Below, piece after piece: positions 1 to 10,461 of a DNA stretch of 64,000 nucleotides. Location of the stretch: positions 11,919,427 through 11,983,426 of the forward strand of contig JANJXV010000024.1 of assembly GCA_024803745.1 (NCBI GenBank), in the 5' to 3' direction. The notes beneath the pieces are model-generated. The model was not told the origin of the DNA and searched no databases. It saw only the letters and a list, made by a program, of their open reading frames with translations. A program made the translations under genes and the position numbers. Origin of the DNA: Megascapheus bottae. Its lineage: Eukaryota > Chordata > Mammalia > Rodentia > Geomyidae. The number at the start of each line of letters is the position of its first letter. Position 1 is the first letter of the stretch.

Positions 1-214
1 CTTTGGGGAACTGTTTTCCATCAGGAAGTCTCAGATCCAACTGGTCTGTTGCCTGGAGGACAGAGGTGGGCCTGGGTCTTCTTCTCTACACACTGTCTTA
101 TACTGTAGATATATTTCCCCAGGTCTCAAGAAAGAAAAAAAACACTTCCTTCCCTGTAATCTAGGGTCTCAGAAAACTTATCCAAGAATAGTGACACATC
201 AAAAATTAGCTCTA

Positions 215-400
215 GGTCAGGTACCCAGTGACTCATACCTGTAATCCTAGCTATTCAGAAGGCTGAGATCTGAGGATCATGGTTTGAAGCTAGTTGGGGC
301 AGGAAAGTCAATGACACGCTTCTGTGCAATAAGTGGAGCTGTAGCTCAGAGGTAGACTGCCACGCTCGAGCAAAAAAAGCTAAGGGACAGCAAATTCAAT
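215..400 (+). repeat. Degraded 7SL-like/Geo dimeric SINE
   Basis: The head shows the diagnostic run of 'cctgtaatcctagctattcag' type followed by 'ctgagatctgaggatcatgg'. The tail has 'gtggagctgtagctcagagg' and the 'gctaagggacag' block. Several indels suggest an old copy. Confidence 0.75.
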
Positions 401-1008
401 CAATGGAAGAGAAGACCTGTGCCACAGTCAATATTTCGGTATCTAATATATTTTCTTTCTTTTTTTTTAAAAAAATAAATGTTTGTAATGGTGGGGGAGC
501 TAAGGGGCAGCATGTGGGCCCTGAGTTCAAACCTGGGAACCACCACCTGCGTGCACCTCCATGCACACTGGCACACACATACACACTTAGCTCTGCCATT
601 GGTATTCCTGCAGTTCTCTTCCAGTAAACTTCTCCTGGACACCCACATGAATTTGGCACTGTGAAGGTACCAGAACTGGCAAATGTATATGGCCTGGCTG
701 GAAAATTCCCTGGCTCTGCTTACAGCCTGGGGGAAGCCATGAGCCCTGCACCCAGCCAGAGGAAGGGGAGTTGGCAGGAGGAGTGGACGGGCCAGCCATC
801 TTCCACGAGGAGCCAGCAAACAGAGCTTCTGCCTGGAAAAGGGGTTGATGATCAGCCAACAAGCCCCATGGTGGAGCAGTATGGCCTCTCTGCCATCAGG
901 GGTGGGCTAATCACTTTCCCCTAGAGGTCCAGAGACTTGACAGACCAAGAGGTAAAATGGAAGATCTCATGTCTCTATCAATATAAAACCAGAGAGAAAC
1001 TTCTTTTT

Positions 1009-1150
1009 TTTTAGCTGACAAAACTCAAAACTTTATTCAAAGTCACTGAAATGTACATTTCTTATCATGTTCCGGGTTCGAACTGTTATTCTTTCGTATG
1101 TTTATCCCTAACTACTTCTTATGTAAAAAGCATCCCTCGCTCATGGATTC
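1009..1150 (-). pseudogene. Possible 3' end of a processed retrocopy
   Basis: Read on the minus strand, an AATAAA hexamer (plus-strand TTTATT near 1032) is followed about 20 bases later by a short A-run (plus-strand T-run at 1004-1012). That is the layout of a polyadenylated transcript end copied into DNA. I do not recognise the upstream sequence, so no parent gene is named. It could equally be a chance A-rich patch at the edge of the LEP promoter region. Confidence 0.25.
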
Positions 1151-1161
1151 CACACTTCTAC

Positions 1162-1207
1162 CTACCAGATGGCGCGGTTGGGGTGACCAGATGGCGCGGT
1201 TGGGGTG
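1162..1207 (+). promoter_or_regulatory. Tandem 22-bp repeat carrying two CTCF-like motifs
   Basis: A 22-bp unit at 1164-1185 is repeated exactly at 1186-1207. Each copy holds ACCAGATGGCGC. Against the CTCF core consensus CCASYAGRKGGCRS, the 14-mer at 1162-1175 matches 13 of 14 positions and the one at 1184-1197 matches 12 of 14, both in forward orientation. The pair lies about 0.7 kb upstream of the LEP TATA box. CTCF binding is inferred from the motif only. Confidence 0.6.
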
Positions 1208-1254
1208 CAGGTAGCGGGCCCTCAGCTATGCTCTCCAGGGAGGGTGGATGGCCC

Positions 1255-1885
1255 TGTCACCACCCAGGTCCCCGGCCCTTCGGGTCGCCACCACCGGACT
1301 CACAGGCGGTGTGGAGGGGAACGTCTGGGCCAGCCTTCGTCGCGCAGGGATTTCCAGAGCACGCAGGAAACCGCCGGGGAGCCGGGCGGACACGCGGTTC
1401 TTGCACGCCAGAGTGAGGGTACGGTGAGATGGGCACCCGAGCGTCCGGATGTAGAATGAGGGGTCCATGGCGGGTGCTCAGGGCCGTCGGGGCTGAAAAG
1501 CAGGAGCCAGCCGCGTCCTTGCTCATCGGTGGCCCCTGGCCCCGCCATCGGCGCCGGGGAGTGTCCCCCATCCCTAGCTTGGTCCCCAGAGCCACCGGGA
1601 CTGCGCCTCCGCAGGCAGCCTCCGGGGAGACCTCGAGGATTTCTCCTGCGTGCCAGCGCCCTCTCCCACCCCAGGCTGCGGGGCCCCACCCGAGAGTGTG
1701 TGCCTGCGTGGCTCGGTGGGTCGGGAGGCGCGCACGACCCAGCCCAGCGCCGACCCCCAGCCCTCCCCGTCTCGGCTGTCTCTGCCCCGAGGGGCGGGGC
1801 GGCCCCCGGCGCTCCGGGTGCGCCCAGACTTGTTGCACAACTTGTGCTGGGGCAGCTATAAGAGGGGCGGGCGGGCATGGAGCTG
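1255..1885. promoter_or_regulatory. CpG island covering the LEP promoter
   Basis: CpG density and GC content are high throughout, in contrast with the AT-rich flanks. The island ends at LEP exon 1. Mammalian LEP promoters are known to be CpG-rich and controlled by methylation in adipocytes. The long open frames on both strands here are a by-product of GC richness and are not called as genes. Confidence 0.85.
1791..1864 (+). promoter_or_regulatory. LEP: LEP core promoter: GC box, C/EBP site, TATA box
   Basis: In order: a GC box (ggggcggggc, 1791-1800) suited to Sp1, a palindromic C/EBP-type site TTGCACAA (1833-1840), and a TATA box TATAAGAG (1857-1864) followed by another GC-rich GGGGCGGG. 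The proximal LEP promoter in human and mouse has this same arrangement, with C/EBP-alpha driving adipocyte expression. Spacing puts transcription start near 1886. Confidence 0.9.
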
Positions 1886-1914
1886 CACAGGAATCCAGAG
1901 GCGGCAGCTGCGAG
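1886..1914 (+). other. LEP: LEP exon 1 (5' non-coding)
   Basis: The start is estimated at about 29 bases after the TATA box. The end is fixed by the splice donor gcgag|GTAAGA at 1915. A very short untranslated first exon of about 29 bases is typical of LEP. The 5' end is uncertain by a few bases. Confidence 0.8.
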
Positions 1915-3504
1915 GTAAGACTCCTTTTCTGCTCTCTTTCTTGGCAGGTCACAGCACCAGCATCCACAGTATGAACGTGGAGGGGTGGGGGAACCAGGCC
2001 GGGTGTGTCCCCCAGCTGTGTCTTTGCAAAGCCAGCCAGGGCCGCGGGAGACTGCCCTGTCTGCAAAGGTGAGATGCTTTGGGAATTCCCTGGAGGAGAG
2101 ATCCCCAAAGATCAAGGTGCCTCACTCTGATGGAGAAGGCCAAGCTTGGGAGGCAGGTGCAAGCGTTGGGTTTCTACAGACTAGAGAGCCTGGCTCTACC
2201 TAGAGAAATCCCCACTCATTTTCCAGTGAGAAATACTGTGAGGGTAGAGGTGGCCATACCATCTGTCAGAAAAAACAAAAAACAAAAAAAAACAACTCTC
2301 CCAGTGAAACTGTACCAGGGCTCTCCGGTTGGAGTTCCAAAGCTGCACAAATCCTCATCTTCAATGCACAGGCCAAGAGGTCTCTGAGGCATAGAAGGAC
2401 AGGTCGTGGGAAAGACTAGTAACCTGCAAGGTCAGGTTTGTCTGCTTGTTTAAAATTTTGTTGTGCATTTCTAACCAAGATGGCTGAATACAGCTTCCAA
2501 CAGGTGGGCTCCAAGAGTCACATCAGGCCTTCCGACAGCCTTCCTTCTCTCTGGTTTGCCTGAAAGATTTCGGCACTTTTGAAAGGTGACTTAAAATACT
2601 GCCAGATCAGATAAGACATGGGGCCTGGTTGGTGGTGGTAGTGATGATAGTGGGGTACATGTGCCCCCACTCGTGTGTGTGTGCATATGCTGTGGAGAGA
2701 ACAAGATTGGAGATGGTCTTCAGAGACCATATGCAGAGGACAGGGACTGGTCACTGGGACTGGGATGGAGTTTCCAATCTCTTTCCTGCTAGAAAGTTCT
2801 ATGGGAACATTCTAATGGAACAACTTGGTTGTTCCTACTCGAATGTCCTGGGAAAGGCAAGGACCATATCAATCATTTTTTGTATAGAGGCAAGGACACA
2901 AGGCAAAGGAAAAAATGAATTCGTTGGGGTTATTTCCTATCTCAAGTAACTGTGGACATTAGTCTGAGGAGAACATTTGCATAACCAAAGATATATCCTT
3001 CTTGTGTTTCATACATACCATACCAAAAGTAACTCTTCTTAGTAACTGCAGGAAATGTTTCCTTCCACCATTTTGAAGAAATAGTTCCAAGTGCTAAGGA
3101 AAAAGCCAGGGACCTTGCTGGTGGATGGATGTCTCCTGTCTTAGTGACCTCACAGAGTACAGATAGGCACCTAGAAGACCTCTTGTCATTGAAATAGCCC
3201 TAGTCATTGCCCTATCCCAGCTTAGATGCTCCAAGAGAGCATACGAGACAGGAATAGAAAAGGGAGATGGAATGGCTGCATGTATGCATTCCTAAGCATC
3301 ACCTATACATTAGTGGAAAGTCCAGCCAGATAATCTGGCTGTTAGTCTCTTAGTAGACTCTATTTCCACTTGTATGGGGAGAAATATTCCAGAAACCATA
3401 AATCCATTCTGGCTCTATATAGATTACCTTAGAATTCTTCTCTGTCCATATAATTACCTCTCAGAAATGGACAGAGAGGACGTTTCTGCTTAAAAAGAGC
3501 ACAC

Positions 3505-3730
3505 AAGGCCAGGAGCTGGTGACTCATGTCTATAATCCTAGCTCCTCAGAATACTGGGACCTACGAATCATACTGAAAAATCTGTGCAGGCAGAAAAGTC
3601 CACAAACACTTATACCCAATTCACCAACAAAATGGGGGACTAAAGTTATGGATCTAAGTGGGAGGGCATCAGCCATGAATGAAAAAGCTAAACAAAAAGC
3701 ACAAAGCTCTGTGTTTAACCCCTGGTCAGT
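3505..3730 (+). repeat. Old 7SL-like/Geo SINE in LEP intron 1
   Basis: The head is recognisable from 'ctataatcctagctcctcag'. The body is divergent, and the tail leads directly into a GATA microsatellite. Confidence 0.65.
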
Positions 3731-3732
3731 AC

Positions 3733-3754
3733 AGATAGACAGATAGATAAATAA

Positions 3755-3803
<49 letters not shown>

Positions 3804-3810
3804 TAATCAA
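3733..3810 (+). repeat. (GATA)n microsatellite
   Basis: About 19 GATA/GACA/AATA units directly follow the SINE tail, with interruptions at both ends. Confidence 0.95.
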
Positions 3811-4802
3811 ATAGAACATATGTAGTACTCAAGCCCACACAGACTCCTTTTAGTTGTTCCAGGGGTGATATCAGCTTTGCCCCTCAGCAATCAGTCTGCT
3901 TCTCTTTTTCCTACTGTTCGTTAGCTCTCTGGATCTGAATCCATAATCAGTGTCCAGGCTAACATTTTAGTCCCCATCTGTTGTACATTGTATATGCACT
4001 TGGGGCAGGGGTACTACCGAACTCTGCAAGGAAGCCATTGAGAAGACACAAAAGCAGAACAGAGGGCTCTTGCAAGGTCCATAGGGGCCAGAATGCAAGG
4101 ACAGTGCCCAGGCTTGTGAATGAGTTCACAGTGCAGAGTGGTTGGGATCAAAGTCCAGACAGAAACTACATCAGCTGAAATAACTCCGGGCCATGTGAAT
4201 GCAGAAGGCTGACCAAAGTGCCTGAAAAGGGAACATCTAGACAATGAAGCACTTCCTGTCTCCATTAAGATAGCTTCTTAGAAGTTATGTTGGGCAAAAG
4301 TGAATTCCAACAGCAACATTCACATGGGAGCAGGTGAGCTGGTGTAGGTGTAGGTTAACTGGTTTTTTTGTTTTGTTTTGTTTGCCAATGAGGACCAACG
4401 ATAGGCATTATTACATTTATTCATTCAACAAACACCTGCTCCATGCCAGACCTTTGGTGAATGCTGGGACAAGTGTCTGTAGGCTTAATAATTAATGGTG
4501 TCACCCTCTTTCTCTGAGCCTAGCTGGACCTGAAGATTACCCATTTACACTGCACCAGGGAGCCGCTGAAAACTGATCAGAGTTGACACTGGCTGTGGAA
4601 TCTATTTGCTTTTCTTGATAGAATTAGAGCTAACAGTAGTTTCTGATGAATGGAAAGAATATAAGCTCCCCATCCACGCCCTGCTACCAGCTAGATATGT
4701 TAGCATGGTTTCTTAAATGAAATTTTTTATTGCAAAGAAGAGAGGATCTCCCCTACTAGTTCAGTGGCTTCTTTATTTTTTGGCTAACATTTGAAAAATG
4801 AA

Positions 4803-4975
4803 ACTGGCACCAGTGACTCACAAGTATAATTCTAACTATTTAGGATGGAAGAATCCAGACCGGGGCGGGGGGGGGGGGAATCTTGAAACCACATCTGAAC
4901 AGGAAAGCTGAGTGTAGTAGTAGAAGTGTAAATAGGAGGGTCACAGTTCAGGCTGGCCTGAGGCAAAAAAAAAAA
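4803..4975 (+). repeat. Degraded 7SL/B1-like SINE fragment
   Basis: It begins 'ctggcaccagtgactcac' and ends with 'caggctggcctgaggc' plus an A-run. A G-homopolymer of about 11 lies inside. Confidence 0.5.
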
Positions 4976-5164
4976 ACCCACAAAACAAACAAAAGGAAAA
5001 CCCAGCATAACTCTAAAAATTGAGCACAGCAAAAATGGGCTCTCCAGCCCATATTGTTTAATTGTCTAGTAAGCAAAAGGCTATGAGATCAAATTCTAGT
5101 ACCCCCCACCCCTGAAAAAAGAGGAAAATGAACTGAAACTATTAAGAGTTAGTTAACCTATCAT

Positions 5165-5260
5165 AAAAGGTGAATTGTTTGTGACATGGTCTTGCTTATT
5201 TATATAGCCCAGGCTAGTCTGGGCTTATCATAAAATACAGCCAATACATTACCCGAGCTA
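5165..5260 (-). repeat. B1-like fragment
   Basis: On the plus strand it reads as an antisense B1: 'gacatggtcttgc...agcccaggctagtctggg'. Only the 3' part of the monomer is present. Confidence 0.45.
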
Positions 5261-5285
5261 ATACTTCTATATGTAATTTATTTAT

Positions 5286-5482
5286 TTATTTTTTGCCAGA
5301 CCTGGGCTTGGTCTCAGGGCCTGAGCACTGTCCTCGGGTTTTCTCAAGGCTAGAGCTCTACCACTTGAGCCACAGTACCACTTCTGGCTTTTTTTCTCTA
5401 TGTAGGTGGTACCCAAGAATCGAACCTGGATCTTCCTGCATTCTGGACAAGCATTCTACCACTAGGCCAAACTCCTGGCCCC
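5286..5482 (-). repeat. IDL-Geo SINE (antisense)
   Basis: Both halves are clear on the minus strand: the ID-like left half with its box B region near 5415-5425, and the Geo right half ending in the T-run near 5290. Confidence 0.85.
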
Positions 5483-5824
5483 TGTAATTTCATTTTAATT
5501 GACACAAAATAATTGTATACATTGATGGATAGAGTAAGGTATTTCAATTCTTGTTTATAAGGGACAGTGATCAGATCAAGGTAACTGGCACACGATGTCA
5601 GCTCAGAAGATATCACTTCTTCATTTGGGGAACTTTAATATTATGTACTGGCTATTTAAAATTGGCTAATTGTGGTCCTTTCCCCTCCTTTTCTTCCTCT
5701 TCTTCTTCTCCCTTCATCTTTCTCCTCCTCCTCCTTTTCCTCTTTCTCTTTCTCCTCCTTGCAGCTGTGTGCTTGTTGTACAAGTGCTCTACTTGAGCCA
5801 CTTTTCTAGTCCCTTTTGCTCTGG

Positions 5825-6040
5825 CTATTTTTGTGACAAGGTCTCATTCTTTTTTCCTTTTCTTTTGCCCATGTCTCAGTTCTCAATTCTCCCAATATCA
5901 GGCAAATGCCAGAATGTCCAGCATGGGTTTAGATTGGATCTTGCTAACTTTATGCCTGAGCTGGCACTGAACCAGGAGCTTCCTTATTTCTACTTTCTGA
6001 GTAGCTAGGATTACAAGTATGAGCCACTATACCAAGCTAC
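5825..6040 (-). repeat. Degraded 7SL-like SINE (antisense)
   Basis: It ends in 'ctgagtagctaggattacaagtatgagccac', the reverse complement of the 7SL-like head. The middle is divergent and pyrimidine-rich, and a CT-rich tract (5680-5760) lies just upstream. Confidence 0.5.
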
Positions 6041-6044
6041 TCTT

Positions 6045-6530
6045 CTCTATTTCTTTGAGAACAACTTAACATTATATCCCCTAGTTCCATCCACAATAGT
6101 ACAAATGGTAGAATATCATTCCTTTTTGTGATTGAATCATATCGTATTGTGCATATGAACTAGATTTTTTCTTTATCAATTCATCCATTAGTGGACACCT
6201 ATTTTGTCTACTATAAATAGCACTGCAAAAAATATAGTAGCACATGTTAATTAAATTCTGTTGAGTATGTATCCAGCAATGGAACTGCTAGTAGTTCTAA
6301 TTCTAGTTTTTAGCAGAAGTGCTATACTGTTTCCCATACCTGTACTAACTTCCATTCCCATACACAGAGGATGAGAGTTCTCCATTTGCAATTCTCACTA
6401 GCATTTGTTATCTTTCCTCTTTCTGACAATCACCCCTTCTTACAGGGGTGAAGTGATCGTTCATTGTGGTTTTGAATCTCATTTCTCTGCTGACTACAAA
6501 TCTGATTATATTTTTTCATATAATTGTTGG
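6045..6530 (-). repeat. L1 3'-region remnant (antisense)
   Basis: The plus-strand text ('tcatccattagtggacacctattttg', 'gtatccagcaatggaactgctag') is the reverse complement of the conserved C-terminal part of L1 ORF2. No open frame survives. Confidence 0.7.
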
Positions 6531-8239
6531 CCAAATATTATCTGAATTTAGTTCACATTAGTATGCAAAAGACTGCCAGAGAGAAAGGTATAAAAAAAGC
6601 CAGATGTCTGAAAAATAAAATAAAAAAGAGAAAAAGAAGCATGCTAGGTCCCTTACTATTTTCCTTTGGTATAATCAACCCAGAAAGATAGGCAGAGTTC
6701 AAGGCTGCCTCTGTCAGTGAATGGCTCTGTGACCCAGAGAGCCGTGCAAATTTTTCTACTTGTACTGGCCCCAAACAGAAAGGCAGTGTTCAGGAAAGCC
6801 AATGTGTGGTGGAAGGGGGGGGCGATGACAGCAAAGACGGATATTAAATAGATCTAGGCCTCCTAGAAATCCCTAGCCTCTATGCTCCCTGTGATTCCTG
6901 ATTCCTGGTTTGCTGTGTTCTGTGTCCTTTTCATCTGTGTACCTGGCCCACAATGGCTATTGCTCATTGTATGTTAGCTGCCAGCCATCAAATCAATGGT
7001 GAGTCATTTTTGCACATTGGCATGGAGCCCAATGAAGTTTAAATTACTATCTTGAATTATCCTGCCTCTCCCTAAGCTACTTCCTAGCTACTTTTTTTCC
7101 CCTCCCCATTTCAGGCTATAGCCAACAATGTACCTCTTAGGTGATAACTTGTGGCCTCCACTGCAAGGATGACATACGTTGATTTGGTTGTGTATGTGTT
7201 GTAGGTGTGTTTGTGTGGGATGTGTGTTGGTACTCGCCATAGCTTTGATCTCAGATTTGTCATTCCTACAGCCCCTTTCCAGCCCCTAAGCCTGGTCTCT
7301 TTTCTAGGACACACTTAAACTACTCAATTGCATGCTTTCAAGGTACTGCCACTGCTGTTCTGTATTCACTGAGGCATGTTAACAGGGCATAGAAACATGG
7401 TTTACCTTTCAGGTAGTAGAAAATGACAATTACATGAAGAATGGCTTTTGATAGGACCACAGTTGATCAGATAGTAAATTTTCTTTACAAGGAGGGTATC
7501 CTCAACACATAAATCTAAAGAAAACATGAAAATCAATCTTGTGGTGCAGGAACAGACTCGGAAATGCCAGGTGCCCTACTGAGATGGCCTGTGGGAGGCA
7601 GGAGGCCAAATACTTGATTCTGAGCTGAATACAGGTAGTGCTGCCCTGAGCATTCCAAGACCTGCACAATAATTACAATAATTTTTCAGCAGTTGGCATT
7701 TACTCCCCCAAACGAGCCAGACACAGGCATCGTGGACAAAGGCTACACAGGTTCTTCTCACTATACCTTTTGAGCAGAGTAGTAGAGCCAGCTCTGCCAC
7801 TGTATCCAGGAAGATATACAGCCTTCTGGTTCCTTCTACCTTTGCTAGAATTCCAGGTAAATAGTATTGTACAGGAGATACATTGCAAGATTCTATTGGC
7901 TACCTGACATTTCCAGCAGTACTGAAGTCCATATTGTTAGGTTATGCCCTATATGGCTGGCATCATCGCCACTTATTATAGTATAACAGATTTATTTGGT
8001 CATTCCATGTTTCATGCTTCCTCTGGGGCCATTATTTTATGAAATAAGGGTTATTTGAACACAAGCACTATGAAACCATGACAGTGGGTCCAATAACTGA
8101 GGTAATTGCTAAGTGAGTAATAGGGGAGTCATCTATAAAGTGTGGATGGAAGCATTTTCATGTCCCAGGTGGGATGGATGAGAAGACGTGAGACCTCAAC
8201 CCATTAGTAAGAATGGCACTATTTAAAAGTTTATGAATG

Positions 8240-8430
8240 GAGCCAGGAGTTTGGCCTAGTGGCAGAGTGCTTGCCTAGCATGCATGAAGATCGGGGTTTG
8301 ATTCCTCAGTACCACATACATAGAAAAAAGCTGGAAATGGTGCTGTGGCTCTAGTGGTAGAGCTCTAGCCTTAAAAATACCCAAGAACAGTGTTCAGGCC
8401 CCAAGTTCAAGCCCCAGGACTGGCAAAAAA
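8240..8430 (+). repeat. IDL-Geo SINE
   Basis: Both halves are present: 'tggcctagtggcagagtgcttgcctagcatgcatgaag' left, and 'gtggctctagtggtagagctctagcc' right with a short A-tail. Confidence 0.9.
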
Positions 8431-9475
8431 ATATTTATGAATGGCTGATGTTTGAAATTTTCCATTTAATATTTTTGCACCATAGATGGCCATGGTAACA
8501 AAGACTTTGGAAAGCAAAAACGAGGACTGGTTTATTTAAGTCTGCTGTATAAACATCCTGGCTTTACCACTTAACCTATTTGACTTTGGGCAAATTGGTT
8601 TGTGTTCCTGAGTCTCATTTTTTTTTCTGTAATAAAATTCAGATTAAAACAGCAACAACAATGACATGCCTTTGATTAAACATTATAAATAATATATAAA
8701 GAGATTGCTTATTTTAATTTATTGCCAGAAAATGAATTATACTAATATTTTAATGGGCCAAAAAATACATTACTTGGTTCCATAATGACACAGATGAGGA
8801 AGAACACAAAAGCAATAGTTAACTTACTAACCATGTTCAAAATTTCATCCTAATATTTACCTACACATTATTATTATTTCAGGCTCATACACACATGCAT
8901 AGTATGGATCACTGGCTACAGGCTTGCATACATTTGGTTTTATTTCCTTTTGCCTCATGTATCTCATTAAAACTTTGCTTCTTAATCAAGGATCTGTATA
9001 TTATTAACTTCAGAGTTCACAGCTCTATGACTTTATAAGTTTGACTTATGCTGTGTGAAAGTGTTGCATTCTCTCTGTCTCTATGTGCAGTTGGTTACTT
9101 GGCCGCTTGTAGTAATAGCCACTTTCTACTCTTCCTAACTCATTCATGGTCATTAATATCCAGCTAAGGTGACCTCTCTTCCAGGTACCCTCCTTAGGAC
9201 TCATGCAATGTCTAGTACTTGTTCATTGCAAAACTCTACCTTCTTGTATTGTCTCTATATCGCCTTGCTGTTAAGCCATGAGTTGCTGCAGTATGGGGAG
9301 GATCTGAAGTTTCCTTGTATCCTTGGAGCCTAGCACTGCATCTGAGTGGTTATCCATGGTAGGGAAGTTCTGCTTAGATTTAAGCCACTCCCCAAGGGAA
9401 AGGAAGGAAGTAGTAATGCAAGTGATCAAGGCCATCACAAACATAGCAGTAGGCTGCTAATAAAGTTATGGGAAG

Positions 9476-9657
9476 GGGCTGGGAGGGTAGAGTGCTTGCC
9501 TAACATGCATGAAGCCATGGGTTCAATTTCTCAATACCACATACACAGAAAAGGCCAGAAATGGTGCTGTGGTTCATGTGGTAAAGCACTAGCCATGAGC
9601 AAAAGAAGCTCAGAGACGGCACCCAGACCCTGAATTCAAGTCCCAAGAATGGAAAAA
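9476..9657 (+). repeat. IDL-Geo SINE
   Basis: This is a complete dimer whose A-rich tail runs straight into the GGAA tract that follows. Confidence 0.9.
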
Positions 9658-9660
9658 ACC

Positions 9661-9766
9661 AAGGAAGGGAGGAAGGAAGGAAGGAAGGAAGGAAGGAAGG
9701 AAGGAAGGAAGGAAGGAAGGAAGGAAGGAAGGAAGGAAGGAAGGAAAAAGAAGAAAGGAAGTAATG
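9661..9766 (+). repeat. (GGAA)n microsatellite
   Basis: About 25 GGAA units follow the SINE tail and degenerate into AAGAAAGG at the distal end. Confidence 0.97.
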
Positions 9767-9806
9767 GTAAGGGCAAGGAAGTAACATCTCTATAAGACAG
9801 GGTATT

Positions 9807-9992
9807 GGCTGGGAGTGTGACCTAGTGGTAGAGTGCTTGCCTAGCATGCATGAAGCCCTTGGCACCAGATACACAGAAAAAGCCAGAATTGGTGCTGTGA
9901 CTCAAGTGGCAAAGTGCTCGTTTTGAATGAAAGTGCTCAAGGACAGGACCTAGGCCCTGAGTTCAAGCTTTAGGACTGACACACACACAAAA
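9807..9992 (+). repeat. IDL-Geo SINE
   Basis: A second copy lies only about 40 bp beyond the previous microsatellite. Its left half is shortened after 'gaagccctt', and it ends with an interrupted CA/A tail. Confidence 0.85.
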
Positions 9993-10461
9993 AAGACAGG
10001 GTAATGAAACAATGAATTCACAAGTCCTGTTCTTTCACATGCATCTTCTGATTTGCTCATTAAAGCTTGGAGAGAGGAATAAAGATGGAGTTTTGAGCAG
10101 TTGTATGATATTCCTGAAGTTCTACACTTAGTAAATGACTAGATCCCAATGGAGCCTTTATCAGCCAGTTCTCTTTCCTAGAAGTGTAGGATGAAGGTCC
10201 CACCCATTGTGGCCACCAGGTAATCTGATCACTCCTGAGCTCACTGCTCTGTGGTCTACACACATGTTAACTTGGTTTTAGGGATGGGGCAATAGGCCTT
10301 TTCCCAAAGGCATGCTTCATTAATCTAGATAATGAATAACCTTTATCCACATCTGGCAATGTGGTTAGTAGCTGGGGAGATAGATCTATTCTGATACCTG
10401 CCTCTTGTAAAGTGTGGTTCTTTGTGTTTTCAGATCCAAGAAACTCATCCTGAGATTGAAA

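Larger units (their letters stand above)
1915..10433 (+). other. LEP: LEP intron 1 (8.5 kb)
   Basis: The intron is bounded by donor GTAAGA and by acceptor ttttCAG just before 10434. It holds a GATA microsatellite, SINEs of both families, B1-like fragments and an antisense L1 remnant. The stretches 1915-3500, 6540-8235 and 8435-9470 look non-repetitive, with no exon or recognisable gene. Confidence 0.85.

Noticed and set aside
1..2000. MIR129-1 upstream of LEP
   Set aside because: In human it lies over 30 kb upstream of LEP, and no such hairpin was seen in the 1.9 kb available.
1257..2108. Open frames of 283 and 271 codons on the minus strand over the LEP promoter
   Set aside because: They arise in a CpG island, overlap each other in different frames, cross LEP exon 1 and have no recognisable motif.
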